From: Umezawaea sp049997955
GTDB lineage: Bacteria > Actinomycetota > Actinomycetes > Mycobacteriales > Pseudonocardiaceae
Direction of reading: 5' to 3'
Assembly: GCA_049997955.1 (NCBI GenBank)
Contig: JAEBDY010000010.1
Coordinates: forward strand, 186,001-250,000
Length of the DNA: 64,000 nucleotides
In this document: piece after piece, positions 7,743-16,582 of the stretch
How positions within the stretch are numbered: the first letter of the stretch is position 1
Layout of the letters: each line of letters begins with the position of its first letter
The notes under the pieces: generated by a model
What the model saw: only the letters and a program-made list of their open reading frames with translations
What the model was told of the DNA's origin: nothing
Database searches by the model: none
Made by a program: the position numbers and the translations under genes

Positions 7743-9197
7743 TCAGGTGCCGCAGAAGGTCTGGTAGGCGGAACCGAAGTCCTCCGGAGCGGGGGCCGCG
7801 TAGCGCTCGCGGTCGGGGCGCTCGTCGTAGGGGTTGGTCACCGCGTCCAGGAGTCGGTCGAACGGCTCGCGGTCGCCCCCGGTCGCGGCGGCCAGGGCTT
7901 CCTCGACGAGGTGGTTGCGCGGGATGTACGCGGGGTTCACCCGTCGCATGGCGTCGGTGTCCGGGCCGAGGGCCCGCCACCGGGCGGTCCAGCCGTCGAT
8001 CGCCGCGAGGTCGAGGAACAGGTCGCGGGCGGGTCCGGTGCCACCGCCGAGGCGGCGGTAGAAGGACGTGTGGTCGACGTGGTTCTCCTGGAGGAGGACG
8101 AGGAGGTCGGCGACCAGCGGTGAGGTCACCGCGTCGTCGAGGCCGTCCGGCAGGCCGAGCTTGGCCCGCATGCCGGTCGACCAGGCGGCGTCGTACTGCC
8201 CGCGGAACGCGCCGAGCGCCTCGACCGCCAGCGCGATCGCCTCGTCCTGGTCGTCGGCGAACAGCGGGAGGAGGGCTTCGGCGAGCCGGGCGAGGTTCCA
8301 CTCGACGATGAGCGGCTGGTTGCCGTAGGCGTAGCGCCCGCCGTGGTCGATGGAGCTGTACACGGTCGCCGGGTCGAACGCCTCCAGGAACGCGCACGGC
8401 CCGTAGTCGATGGTCTCGCCGGAGATCGTCGTGTTGTCGGTGTTCATGACCCCGTGGACGAAGCCCACGAGCATCCACCGGGCCACCAGTGACGCCTGGG
8501 CGGTCACGACCGCCTCGAACAGCGCGAGGGCAGGGCGTTCGGCCCGCGCGGCGGCGGGGTGGTGGCGGGCGATCGCGTGGTCGGCGAGGCGGCGCAGGAG
8601 GTCGACGTCGCCGGTGGCCCGCGCGTACTGGAAGCTGCCGACGCGCAGGTGGCTGCTCGCGACCCGCGCGAGCACGGCGCCCGGCAGCAGGGTGTCGCGG
8701 CGCACCTGGCTCCCGGTCGCCACCACGGCCAGCGACCGGGTCGTGGGGATCCCGAGGGCGTGCATCGCCTCGCTGATCACGTACTCGCGCAGCATCGGAC
8801 CGACCGCGGCCAAGCCGTCGCCACCGCGGGAGAACGGCGTGCGACCGGAACCCTTGAGGTGCAGGTCGCGCAGGCCGCCGTCGGCGTGGACGAGTTCGCC
8901 GAGCAGCAGGGCGCGACCGTCGCCGAGCCGCGGGGAGTAGTTGCCGAACTGGTGACCGGCGTACGCCTGCGCCACCGGGGCGGCGCCGTCGGGGACGTGG
9001 TTGCCGACGAGCAGGCGCAGCCCCTCGGGACTTCGCAGCCAGGCGGCGTCGAGGCCGATCTCCGCGGCCAGGTCCTCGTTGAGCGCGAGCAGGTGCGGCG
9101 CGGGAACCTGCTCCGCCTGCCAGGGAAGGGCCATCTCCGGGAGCGCGCGGGCGAACTGGTCGCCCAGGGTGGCGGTCGACGGCGTTGCGGTGCTCAC
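7743..9197 (-). CDS. selO: SelO-family protein adenylyltransferase (YdiU/UPF0061)
   Basis: A 484-residue SelO pseudokinase-fold enzyme. Family members transfer AMP from ATP to hydroxyl side chains of proteins and are linked to redox stress. Hallmark segments are AYAGHQFGNYSPRLGDGRALLLGE, the glycine-rich KGSGRTPFSRGGDG, the metal-binding HGVMNTDN, and the DYGPCAFL motif that follows. The C-terminus ends in FCGT, so the selenocysteine/cysteine seen near the end of many family members is present as Cys. I place the start at the GTG 9197, with GGAGGGC just upstream, because sequence further upstream in this frame is only the shadow of the LacI gene. It lies 29 bases after lacI on the same strand. 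Confidence 0.92.
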   Translation of the reverse strand: MSTATPSTATLGDQFARALPEMALPWQAEQVPAPHLLALNEDLAAEIGLDAAWLRSPEGLRLLVGNHVPDGAAPVAQAYAGHQFGNYSPRLGDGRALLLGELVHADGGLRDLHLKGSGRTPFSRGGDGLAAVGPMLREYVISEAMHALGIPTTRSLAVVATGSQVRRDTLLPGAVLARVASSHLRVGSFQYARATGDVDLLRRLADHAIARHHPAAARAERPALALFEAVVTAQASLVARWMLVGFVHGVMNTDNTTISGETIDYGPCAFLEAFDPATVYSSIDHGGRYAYGNQPLIVEWNLARLAEALLPLFADDQDEAIALAVEALGAFRGQYDAAWSTGMRAKLGLPDGLDDAVTSPLVADLLVLLQENHVDHTSFYRRLGGGTGPARDLFLDLAAIDGWTARWRALGPDTDAMRRVNPAYIPRNHLVEEALAAATGGDREPFDRLLDAVTNPYDERPDRERYAAPAPEDFGSAYQTFCGT

Positions 9198-9226
9198 GCC
9201 CTCCACGGTACGTGCCGCGGGTCCGG

Positions 9227-10213
9227 TCAGGCCCGGACCGGCCCCGTGGAGTCGCGGACCACGAGGGTGGTCGACAGCTCCAGGTGCAGGGCTTCCGGGC
9301 GGTGGCCGTCCAGGACGCGGGTCAGCTGGGTCACCGCGATCCGGCCCATCTCCGCCAGCGGCTGGCGGACGGTGGTCAGCGCGGGGGTGGTGGCCCGGCT
9401 GAGGTCGATGTCGTCGAACCCGGCGATCGACACGTCCTGCGGCACCCGCAGCCCCCGGTCGCGGGCCGCCCGCAGCGCGCCCACCGCGAGCTTGTCGTTG
9501 AAGCAGACGATCGCGGTCGGCGGGTCGGGGTCGTCCAGCAGCTGGCCGCCCGCCCGCAGGCCCGCGTCCACCGTGGGCTCCACGTGCCGGATCCGACGCG
9601 GTTCGGGCAGCACGCCCACGCCCGCGAGCGCCGCGTGGTGGCCCGCCGCCCTGGCGTCGCTGGCCAGCCACTCCTCCGGGCCCGCGATCACGCCGACGCG
9701 GCGGTGGCCCAGCTCCACGAGGTGCGTGGCCAGCGCCCGCGCCCCGGAGGAGTGCGCGGCCGAGACCGCCGCGACGTCCGGCGGTGGCGGTGTGCGCGGA
9801 TCGACCACGACGAACGGGAAGCCGGTGCGGGACAGCGCGACGAGCTGGTCGCCGTCCTCCGGCGGCAGGATGAGGATCGCGGACCCCACCCCCGGCTGGT
9901 CGCGCAGGGTGGCGAGCGCGTCCGTGCGCTGGGACGCCTCGCCCGCGTCGAGCAGCATCCGCAGGCCGTGGAGGCGCAGGGTTTCCGCGATCGAGGAGAC
10001 GATCAGGCCGAAGTAGTCGGTCAGCAGGTACGGGCACCGCACGTGGACCGCGCCCGGCGGCCGGTCGTCCCGGCGGTGGCGTTCCACCGCCTGGAGCACG
10101 AGGTCGCGGGTCCTCGGCGACACGTTGACGTGGTCGTTCAGCACGCGGGACACCGTGGCGATGGAGACCCCGGTTTCCGCGGCGATGTCCCGCACCTTCG
10201 TTCGCCGCTCCAC
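9227..10213 (-). CDS. LacI-family transcriptional repressor
   Basis: A 328-residue regulator with a LacI helix-turn-helix at residues 1-25 (VRDIAAETGVSIATVSRVLN) followed by a hinge and a periplasmic-binding-protein-like sensor; VSIAGFDDIDLSRATTPALTTVRQP is the conserved C-terminal region. It is divergent from the secreted GH30 glycosidase, and nested inverted repeats lie between them, so it most likely represses the glycosidase in response to a sugar and regulates itself. SelO follows it on the same strand. Confidence 0.92.
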   Translation of the reverse strand: MERRTKVRDIAAETGVSIATVSRVLNDHVNVSPRTRDLVLQAVERHRRDDRPPGAVHVRCPYLLTDYFGLIVSSIAETLRLHGLRMLLDAGEASQRTDALATLRDQPGVGSAILILPPEDGDQLVALSRTGFPFVVVDPRTPPPPDVAAVSAAHSSGARALATHLVELGHRRVGVIAGPEEWLASDARAAGHHAALAGVGVLPEPRRIRHVEPTVDAGLRAGGQLLDDPDPPTAIVCFNDKLAVGALRAARDRGLRVPQDVSIAGFDDIDLSRATTPALTTVRQPLAEMGRIAVTQLTRVLDGHRPEALHLELSTTLVVRDSTGPVRA

Positions 10214-10257
10214 TGGATCACTATAACCGCCTGGCCCTGACCTGCCTCTTGACGTTG

Positions 10258-10305
10258 AACCAGGCCTGCGTGTTCCATGGTGGAACGGATTGTTTCATCC
10301 TGGTT
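10258..10305. promoter_or_regulatory. nested inverted repeats, probable LacI operator
   Basis: An inner dyad, GTTCCA-TGG-TGGAAC, spans 10272-10286. It is enclosed by an outer pair, AACCAGG at 10258-10264 and CCTGGTT at 10299-10305. The two share nearly the same centre and lie in the 124-base gap between the divergent lacI and GH30 genes. A symmetric site of this size fits a LacI-family dimer or tetramer. Confidence 0.6.
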
Positions 10306-10337
10306 GATGCCCTGTTACACAGCGGGACGGGTGGCCC

Positions 10338-12257
10338 ATGAGAAGAACCGCGTACGGCGTCGCGGCGGCGGTAGCACTGACCCTGGCGGGCACGGTGTCC
10401 GTGCAGGCCGCGGCCCCCCACCACGACGCGCCCCGCGCGCGGGTGTGGGTGACGACGCCCGACCGGGCCGAGTTGATGGCCGAGCGCGAGCCCGTCGCGT
10501 TCCGGTCCGGGACCTCGGCGCACCCCACGATCGTGGTCGACCCCGGCCGGACCTACCAGCGGGTGGACGGCTTCGGCGCGTCCATCACCGACTCGTCGGC
10601 TGCCGTGCTGCGCGGACTGGCCCCCGGCGTGCGCGAGGAGACCATGCGCAAGCTGTTCGACCCGGTGCGCGGCATCGGGGTCAGCTTCCTGCGCCAGCCC
10701 GCCGGCTCGTCGGACTTCACCGCCGAGGCCGAGCACTACACCTACGACGACGTGCCCGCGGGGCAGACCGACTTCCCCCTGCGGCACTTCAGCATCGCCC
10801 GTGACGAGGAGCGGATCCTGCCGCTGCTGCGCCAGGCGAAGCGGCTCAACCCGGCGCTGGCGGTCATGGGCACGCCGTGGAGCCCGCCCGCGTGGATGAA
10901 GACCGGCGACTCGCTGGTCGGCGGCCGCCTCAAGGACGACCCCGCCGTGTACGACGCCTACGCGCGGTACCTGGTGAAGTACGTGAAGGCCTACGCGGCG
11001 GCCGGGGTGCCGATCGACTTCCTGTCGGTGCAGAACGAGCCGCAGAACCGCACCCCGTCGGCGTACCCCGGCACGGACATGCCGGTCGCCCAGCAGTTGA
11101 AGGTGATCGAGGCGCTGGGACCGAAGCTGCGGATCGCGAGTCCGCGCACGAAGATCCTGGCCTACGACCACAACTGGGCCACCCACCCCAACGACGTCGC
11201 GGCCACGCCGCCCGGCTCCTCGCCGGAGACCGACTACCCGTACCGGATCCTGCGCAGCCCGGCGGCGCGCTGGATCGCGGGCACCGCCTACCACTGCTAC
11301 TACGGCGACCCGGCCGAGCAGACCGCGCTGCACGAGGCGTTCCCGGACAAGGGGATCTGGTTCACCGAGTGCTCCGGGTCGCGCGGCGCCACCGATCCGC
11401 CCGCGAAGGTCTTCAGCGACACCCTGAGGTGGCACGCGCGCAACGTCGTCATGGGCACGACCCGCAACTGGGCGCGGTCGGCGGTCAACTGGAACATCGC
11501 GCTGGACAGCACCGGCGGCCCGCACAACGGCGGCTGCGACACGTGCACCGGCCTCGTCACCGCGCAGCCGGACGGCAGCGTGACCACCGACGCCGAGTAC
11601 TACACGATCGGCCACCTGTCGAAGTTCGTGAAGCCGGGCGCGACGAGGATCGCCAGCACGTCCTTCGGCACCACCGGGTGGAACGGCCAGGTCATCGACT
11701 CGGCGTTCCGCAACCCCGACGGTTCCACGGCGCTGGTGGTGCACAACGAGAACGACGAGCCGCGCACGTTCGCCGTGAGCGTCGGCGACCGGCAGTTCGA
11801 GTACACGCTGCCCGGCGGCGCGCTGGCGACCTTCACCTGGCCCCGGCACGGCGACCTGCGGTCCAGGTTCGACGCGGTGTCCCTGGAGGGGGTCACGGCG
11901 ACCGCCTCCCCCACGGGCGAGGGCGTGGCGCTGGCGGCGGACGACGACGCGTCGACCCGCTGGTCCAGCGGCACCGCGCAGGCCGCGGGCCAGTACGTCC
12001 AGCTGGACCTCGAGTCCCGCAAGCGCTTCAGCAGGGTGGCCGTCGACAGCGGCGGCTTCGAGGGCGACTACGCGCGCTCCTGGCAGCTGTCGGCGAGCAC
12101 GGACGGGACCACCTGGCGCACCTTGGCGACGGGTCGGGGAACCGGCCAGCTGACGACCGTGGACGTCCGCCCCACCACCGCCCGCTACCTGCGCGTCACG
12201 TCGACGGGCGCGGCGGCCAACTGGTGGAGCGTCGCCGACATCCGCCTGTACCGCTGA
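10338..12257 (+). CDS. secreted GH30-family glycosyl hydrolase with C-terminal F5/8 (CBM32-like) domain
   Basis: A 639-residue exported enzyme. Residues 1-25 are a signal peptide (MRRTAYGVAAAVALTLAG then VQAAA). The catalytic TIM barrel and side beta-domain run to about residue 510: GFGASITDSSA near the start, acid/base E234 in VQNEPQ, nucleophile E344 in WFTECSG. A final discoidin-like F5/8 type C domain, about 515-639, includes DDDASTRWSSG, YVQLDLE and WSVADIRLY and should bind carbohydrate. GH30 enzymes act on beta-glucosyl, beta-xylosyl or beta-1,6-glucan bonds; the exact substrate is open. It is divergent from a LacI repressor and followed by a strong hairpin. Confidence 0.92.
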   Translation: MRRTAYGVAAAVALTLAGTVSVQAAAPHHDAPRARVWVTTPDRAELMAEREPVAFRSGTSAHPTIVVDPGRTYQRVDGFGASITDSSAAVLRGLAPGVREETMRKLFDPVRGIGVSFLRQPAGSSDFTAEAEHYTYDDVPAGQTDFPLRHFSIARDEERILPLLRQAKRLNPALAVMGTPWSPPAWMKTGDSLVGGRLKDDPAVYDAYARYLVKYVKAYAAAGVPIDFLSVQNEPQNRTPSAYPGTDMPVAQQLKVIEALGPKLRIASPRTKILAYDHNWATHPNDVAATPPGSSPETDYPYRILRSPAARWIAGTAYHCYYGDPAEQTALHEAFPDKGIWFTECSGSRGATDPPAKVFSDTLRWHARNVVMGTTRNWARSAVNWNIALDSTGGPHNGGCDTCTGLVTAQPDGSVTTDAEYYTIGHLSKFVKPGATRIASTSFGTTGWNGQVIDSAFRNPDGSTALVVHNENDEPRTFAVSVGDRQFEYTLPGGALATFTWPRHGDLRSRFDAVSLEGVTATASPTGEGVALAADDDASTRWSSGTAQAAGQYVQLDLESRKRFSRVAVDSGGFEGDYARSWQLSASTDGTTWRTLATGRGTGQLTTVDVRPTTARYLRVTSTGAAANWWSVADIRLYR

Positions 12258-12262
12258 TCCCC

Positions 12263-12296
12263 GCTGGTTCCGGCCACCCCCGTGGCCGGAACCAGC
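12263..12296 (+). terminator. hairpin terminator after GH30 gene
   Basis: A perfect 15-bp stem, GCTGGTTCCGGCCAC paired with GTGGCCGGAACCAGC, closes a CCCC loop 5 bases after the stop codon. No T-run follows, as is common in high-GC actinomycetes. It lies in the gap before the convergent methyltransferase and could serve both strands. Confidence 0.75.
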
Positions 12297-12366
12297 CCCG
12301 GCCGCACGGAGGCTGCTGTCGGTCGCCTGCCCTGGACCACGGTCCGTCGGCGGGGTTCGAGTCCGG

Positions 12367-13119
12367 TCAGCCGGAGAACGTCCCGCCCAGGCGGTAGACC
12401 GACACGTGCGAGCCGGACTCGGCCGTGAACGGCGACGACGTCCAGTCCTCGTGCCTGCTCTCCAGTCCGAACCCGGCGATCCGCGCCATCAGGTCGAGTT
12501 CGGCGGGCCACGCGTAGCGGTGGGGGCTGCGGAACAGCCTGGCCTCCCGGTCCTCGCCGAAGCGGAAGTGGTGGGAGACCAGGTGTTGCCGGACGAGGTC
12601 GTAGGTGTCCAGGCCGATGTAGCCGGGCTCGGTCCGGAACACCGCGGCATCCCGGCCCGGCGGGAGGGCGCGCAGGTCCGGCACCTCCAACTCGATCACG
12701 AAACACCCGCCCGGCACCAGGTGGCGCGCCGCGTTGCGGAAGCACTCGACCTGCTCGTCCTGGGTCAGCAGGTTGGAGATCGTGTTGTACACCAGGTAGA
12801 CGAGCGCGTACTCCCCCGGCGCGCGGGTGGTGGCCATGTCGCCGACGACCACCGGGATGGTCGCCTCGTCGGCCTTCGCGCGGAGCCGGGCGAGCATCGG
12901 GCGGGACAGCTCGATGCCGGTGACGGGCACACCGCGTTCGGCCAGCGGCACGGCCACGCGACCCGTTCCCACGGCGAACTCCAGCGCTCGGCCACCGCGG
13001 GCGAGGTCGGCCAGGCGGTCGACCACCGGCGCCAGGACCTCGGGCGCGAACATGCCCGTGCCCGGCGTGTCGTAGGTGTCGGCCGCCTCGGCGTCCCAGA
13101 TCTCCTCTTGGCGCACCAC
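12367..13119 (-). CDS. class I SAM-dependent methyltransferase
   Basis: A 250-residue Rossmann-fold methyltransferase. The SAM motif I is LEFAVGTGRVAVPL (about residues 46-59), followed by the acidic residue in VTGIELSRPML, motif II region VVVGDMATT and YLVYNTISNL, and PGGCFVIEL. The target is not identifiable; proteins of this type methylate small molecules. It is a single gene between the GH30 gene and the mce operon, separated from the latter by about 80 bases, and reads in the same direction as that operon. Confidence 0.82.
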   Translation of the reverse strand: MVRQEEIWDAEAADTYDTPGTGMFAPEVLAPVVDRLADLARGGRALEFAVGTGRVAVPLAERGVPVTGIELSRPMLARLRAKADEATIPVVVGDMATTRAPGEYALVYLVYNTISNLLTQDEQVECFRNAARHLVPGGCFVIELEVPDLRALPPGRDAAVFRTEPGYIGLDTYDLVRQHLVSHHFRFGEDREARLFRSPHRYAWPAELDLMARIAGFGLESRHEDWTSSPFTAESGSHVSVYRLGGTFSG

Positions 13120-13198
13120 CCGATCCTGCTGCCCGGCGCACCGCGCCGTCCAACCGTTTTTCCGCGCCCGTCACAACAGGCGCGGCACCGTCGCGGCA

Positions 13199-13705
13199 TC
13201 ACAGCACGGTGATCGCGGTGATCCGCCAGCGCCCGTCCGCCCGTTCGGCCCGGACCTCCAGCTGGCCGGCGCGCGAGGTGTGCTGGTTGTCGCCGGACCG
13301 CAGGGACTGCTGGTCGACGAACACGAGCAGCCGGGCGTGGTCGCCCCGCAACTCCACCACGCCGATGGACCGAACGGTGGTCGTGAACACCAGCTTCTGC
13401 TCGACCGCCTGCTGCCGGACCCTGCCGAAGAGCGCGGTGTACTGCTCGACCGCCTCCCCGGCCAGCACCTCCCGCGCGGACCGCTCGGTCACGTCGGTGT
13501 TGCCGTAGTCGTAGGAGAACACCGACCGGACCGCGGCGCCGACCTCGTCGACGACGGCCGCGGTGGAGGAGGCGTCGACCAGTGCCGCGTTGGTGGCCCA
13601 TCCGTTCTGGCGCAAGCGGTCCGCGGCCAGGCCGAACCACAGCGACGCGACCGCGCTGAGCACCACGACGGCTGCCGGCACGCCCAGCGCGGACGCCCGC
13701 CTCAC
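13199..13705 (-). CDS. Mce-associated membrane protein (second)
   Basis: A 168-residue protein with one N-terminal membrane segment (ALGVPAAVVVLSAVASLWFGLAA) and an extracytoplasmic SnoaL/NTF2-like region containing FSYDYGNTDVTERSA and LVFVDQQSL, as in Mce-associated (Mam) proteins of actinobacterial mce operons. These are thought to stabilise the import complex. The GTG start overlaps the stop of the preceding gene in a GTGA junction. It is the last gene of the operon; no clear terminator is seen in the about 80 bases downstream. Confidence 0.82.
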   Translation of the reverse strand: MRRASALGVPAAVVVLSAVASLWFGLAADRLRQNGWATNAALVDASSTAAVVDEVGAAVRSVFSYDYGNTDVTERSAREVLAGEAVEQYTALFGRVRQQAVEQKLVFTTTVRSIGVVELRGDHARLLVFVDQQSLRSGDNQHTSRAGQLEVRAERADGRWRITAITVL

Positions 13706-14190
13706 CCGCCGTGGCCCACGACCTGGACCGAACTCAGCAACCACTCCTCCCCCGTCCTGGTCAGGCCCGCCTCGAACCGGGTGCGCTTGGCGGTGGGCGG
13801 ACCGCCGTCCGGGGTCACGCCGACCTCCAGCACGGCGATGAGCGTCGCCCGTCCCGAGTGGACGTCCAGCGACGTCACCGCGGCGCCGAGCACCGTCACC
13901 GCGGTCACCGTCCTCGCGGACCCGATGTCCTGCACGTACGCGTCGTGGTCGCGGGTCAGCTGGTCGAGCAACCGCCCGGTCGCCACCGCCTGCCAGGCCC
14001 GCTGCACCTTCGCCGGGTCGCGGTGGTCCAGCGTGTTCAGCACCACGAGCCGCTGCTCCCCTTGGCGCAGCACGTCGTCCCGCGTCCGCGCGAACCGCTG
14101 GGCGTCGCCGTGACCCGCCTCCCACCACGACCAGCCGAACCAGACCGCGCCGACCAGGCCGACGGCGGCGAGCGCCGCGAACAGGCGCAT
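13702..14190 (-). CDS. Mce-associated membrane protein (first)
   Basis: A 162-residue protein with a single N-terminal membrane helix (LFAALAAVGLVGAVWFGWSWW) and an extracytoplasmic domain with LNTLDHRDPAKVQRAW, like Mam proteins downstream of mceF in mycobacteria. The start is ATG 14190, overlapping the mceF stop by one base; a GTG one codon upstream would give the GTGA overlap seen elsewhere in the operon. It likely assists assembly of the Mce complex (inference from position). Confidence 0.82.
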   Translation of the reverse strand: MRLFAALAAVGLVGAVWFGWSWWEAGHGDAQRFARTRDDVLRQGEQRLVVLNTLDHRDPAKVQRAWQAVATGRLLDQLTRDHDAYVQDIGSARTVTAVTVLGAAVTSLDVHSGRATLIAVLEVGVTPDGGPPTAKRTRFEAGLTRTGEEWLLSSVQVVGHGG

Positions 14191-15413
14191 CACTCCCCCA
14201 GCCCGAGCAGTCCGGCCAGGCTCGTCGGCCCCGGTCGGCCTTCCGGCGAGCCGAGCACGCCGGGCAGCCGCCGCTCCTGCTGCTCCGGCGGCGCGAGCTG
14301 CTGCGGGATCCCGGCGAACGGGGCGTTCTGCGCGCCGCGCACGCTGATCGGGCTGTTCGGCGGCTCCGCGCAGTAGGCCTGCGCGTTCGCGGGCACGGCG
14401 GTCACGTCGTCGGCCGGGCGCTGCACGGTGGTCTCGTAGCCCCTGGTGCACGACATCGGGTCGAAGAAGTTGAGCACCGCGCCCAGGTGACCGGTGCCGT
14501 CCGGTGAGGTGGTCCGGGTCGTGGCGACGACGATCGGGTAGACCACCAGCGCCTGCTCGATGGCGTCCCTGCGGCTCGTGGTGATCTGCGTGGTGGTGAG
14601 CAGGTTCGCGATCACCACACCGAGGTCCGTGCCCGACGTGCGGAGGATGTCGTCGACCTGCCGCGCCACGGCGGGCGCCTGCCCGATCACCGCGCGCAGG
14701 TCCGGGTCGGACTCCTTGAGCTGCGCGGAGATCCGGGCGAGGCCGGTGCTGAACGCCGCGATGTTCGCGGCCTCGGCCTGCTGGGTCTCCAGCACCGTGC
14801 GGCCGTTCGCCAGCAGCCCGGTCGTCTGCGGGAGGTGGTCGATCGCGGTGCCGGTGAGGGAGTCCGTGCTGTCCAGCAAGCGCTGCAACGGTTCCCCGGC
14901 GTCGGTGAACGCGGTGTCCAGCTCGTCCACGACGGTGCGCAGCGACTCGACCGGGATCGACGAGACGAGCGCGTCGAGGTTGCCCAGCACCGATTCCGGG
15001 CTGGGCGGGATGGCCGTCCGGTCCAGCGGGATCACCGAACCGTCGCCGAGGTGCGGACCGCTCTCGTCGTCCGGTTCGAGTTCGACGTACTGCTCGCCGA
15101 TCGCGGACCGGTTCGCCACCAGCGCGCGGGTGTCCGCCGGGATCGGCGGTGCGGACGACTCGATGTCGAGGTCCACCTCGACGCCCCACTCGGTGAGCCG
15201 CAGGTCGGTGACGCGACCGACGGTCACGCCCCGGTAGGCGACCTCGGCGTTGAGGAAGATCCCGCCCGAGTCGGTGAGCCGCATGGTGACCACGTAGCCG
15301 CGCGCGCCGAACACCCTGTCCAGCCCGGCGTACTCGGCGCCCGTGTAGGTCATGCCCACCACGGCGATCACGACGAGCAGCAGGAGCCGCACCCTGGTCC
15401 GACGGCTGATCAC
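14190..15413 (-). CDS. mceF: MceF-family lipid-import protein
   Basis: The sixth Mce subunit, 407 residues. An N-terminal membrane helix (LLLLVVIAVVGMTYTGA) is followed by the MlaD/Mce beta-barrel domain: VTMRLTDSGGIFLNAEVAYRGVTVGRV at about 41-67 and IGEQYVELEP. A long helical segment and a Pro/Gln-rich tail follow. Mce proteins assemble as hetero-hexamers that carry lipids or sterols across the cell envelope to the YrbE permease. It starts at ATG 15413 and overlaps mceE by 4 bases. Confidence 0.9.
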   Translation of the reverse strand: MISRRTRVRLLLLVVIAVVGMTYTGAEYAGLDRVFGARGYVVTMRLTDSGGIFLNAEVAYRGVTVGRVTDLRLTEWGVEVDLDIESSAPPIPADTRALVANRSAIGEQYVELEPDDESGPHLGDGSVIPLDRTAIPPSPESVLGNLDALVSSIPVESLRTVVDELDTAFTDAGEPLQRLLDSTDSLTGTAIDHLPQTTGLLANGRTVLETQQAEAANIAAFSTGLARISAQLKESDPDLRAVIGQAPAVARQVDDILRTSGTDLGVVIANLLTTTQITTSRRDAIEQALVVYPIVVATTRTTSPDGTGHLGAVLNFFDPMSCTRGYETTVQRPADDVTAVPANAQAYCAEPPNSPISVRGAQNAPFAGIPQQLAPPEQQERRLPGVLGSPEGRPGPTSLAGLLGLGE

Positions 15414-16582
15414 CGCCCACCGCCCAGCAGGCCTTCGAGCACGCCGGTCAGGCCGCCGACCGCCGGGGCGAGGTCCGGGAAGCCCGGCAGCGGGAGCAGG
15501 GGCGGCAGCGCCCCGAGCGGCGGTGTTCCGAGCGGCGGTGTTCCGGACAGCCCCGGCACGGGCGCCAGGGGTGGCAGCGGCAGCAGCGGGCGGTTCGACT
15601 CCGCGAGGTTCGCCACCAGGTTCGACAGGTCGAGGTCGATCCGGACGTCGGAGTTGAAGTAGTCGCCCTTGACCGCGTTCGCCGCGTAGGGCGTGAACGG
15701 GTAGGTCGCCATCGTGGTCATCGCCTTCGGCAGGTCCTGCCCGGCCTCGACCAGCCGCCGCAGGATCGGCACCAGCGCGTGGAGGTCGGCGACGAGGTCC
15801 TCGCGGCTCCTGTTCAGCGTGTCGACGGCGACCTCGGACAGCCCGTCCAGCGCCTGGAGCATCGTCACGAGTTCGGCGCGCTGCTCGGTGAGCACCTGGA
15901 GGCCGGGGGCCAGGTGGTCCAGCGTGGTGGTGATGTTGCCGGTCTGCGCGACCAGCGTGCCCGACAGCCGGTTGAGTCCGTCGATCGCCTTGGTGATGCT
16001 GCCCTTCTGCCCGTCCAGGTTGGCCACGAAGGTGTCCATCGTGGACAGGAACGAGCGGATCTGCGGCTCCTTGCCGGACATGGCCGCGTTCAGCTCCGCG
16101 ACGATGCCGCGGAGCTGGCCGATGCCCCCGCCGTTGAGGAGCAGCGACAGCGCGCCGAGCACCTCCTCGATCTCCGGGTTGCGGTTGGTCCGGCCGATCG
16201 GGATCACCGCGCCGTCGGTCAGCACGCCCTGCTCCGCCTCGTCCCGCGGCGCGCCCAGCTCGACGTGCTTCTCCCCCAGCAGGCTGGACTGGCGCAGGTG
16301 GGCCGAGGCGTTCGCGGGCAGCGGCACGTCACCGTTGACCGCGACCGTGACCAGCGCGGTCCTGTTGTCCCGCGCCAGTTCGACCCGCTCGACCCGGCCG
16401 ATCGCGACGTCCGCGGTCTTCACGGCCGCCTGCGGCACCAGGTCCAGCACGTCGGCGAACTCCACGGTGACCCGGTACGGGTGGTCGCCGAGGTCCGCGC
16501 CGCCCGGCAGCGGGACCTCGTAGAGCCCGCCCGTGCAGCCGCCCAGCGCCAGGACGGCGACCAGGCACCACCGGGCGTTCAC
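15410..16582 (-). CDS. mceE: MceE-family lipoprotein
   Basis: A 390-residue Mce lipoprotein; the fifth subunit of most mce operons is a lipoprotein and this one carries a signal ending in LGGC. The MlaD/Mce domain includes VTVEFADVLDLVPQAAVKTADVAIGRVERV and LLGEKHVELG. The C-terminus is strongly Pro/Leu-rich, with repeated TPPLG units encoded by a tandem DNA repeat near 15519-15550. The start is GTG 16582 in a GTGA overlap with mceD. Confidence 0.9.
   Translation of the reverse strand: MNARWCLVAVLALGGCTGGLYEVPLPGGADLGDHPYRVTVEFADVLDLVPQAAVKTADVAIGRVERVELARDNRTALVTVAVNGDVPLPANASAHLRQSSLLGEKHVELGAPRDEAEQGVLTDGAVIPIGRTNRNPEIEEVLGALSLLLNGGGIGQLRGIVAELNAAMSGKEPQIRSFLSTMDTFVANLDGQKGSITKAIDGLNRLSGTLVAQTGNITTTLDHLAPGLQVLTEQRAELVTMLQALDGLSEVAVDTLNRSREDLVADLHALVPILRRLVEAGQDLPKAMTTMATYPFTPYAANAVKGDYFNSDVRIDLDLSNLVANLAESNRPLLPLPPLAPVPGLSGTPPLGTPPLGALPPLLPLPGFPDLAPAVGGLTGVLEGLLGGGR

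Noticed and set aside
9198..10037. N-terminal extension of SelO through the LacI region
   Set aside because: The residues there are the antisense/shifted frame of lacI, and a GTG with a good ribosome site is present at 9197.
12313..12372. tRNA-like GGGTTCGAGTCC in the gap after the GH30 gene
   Set aside because: The T-loop motif is present, but the flanking five bases do not pair and there is no acceptor, D or anticodon arm. It is most likely chance or a worn tRNA fragment.
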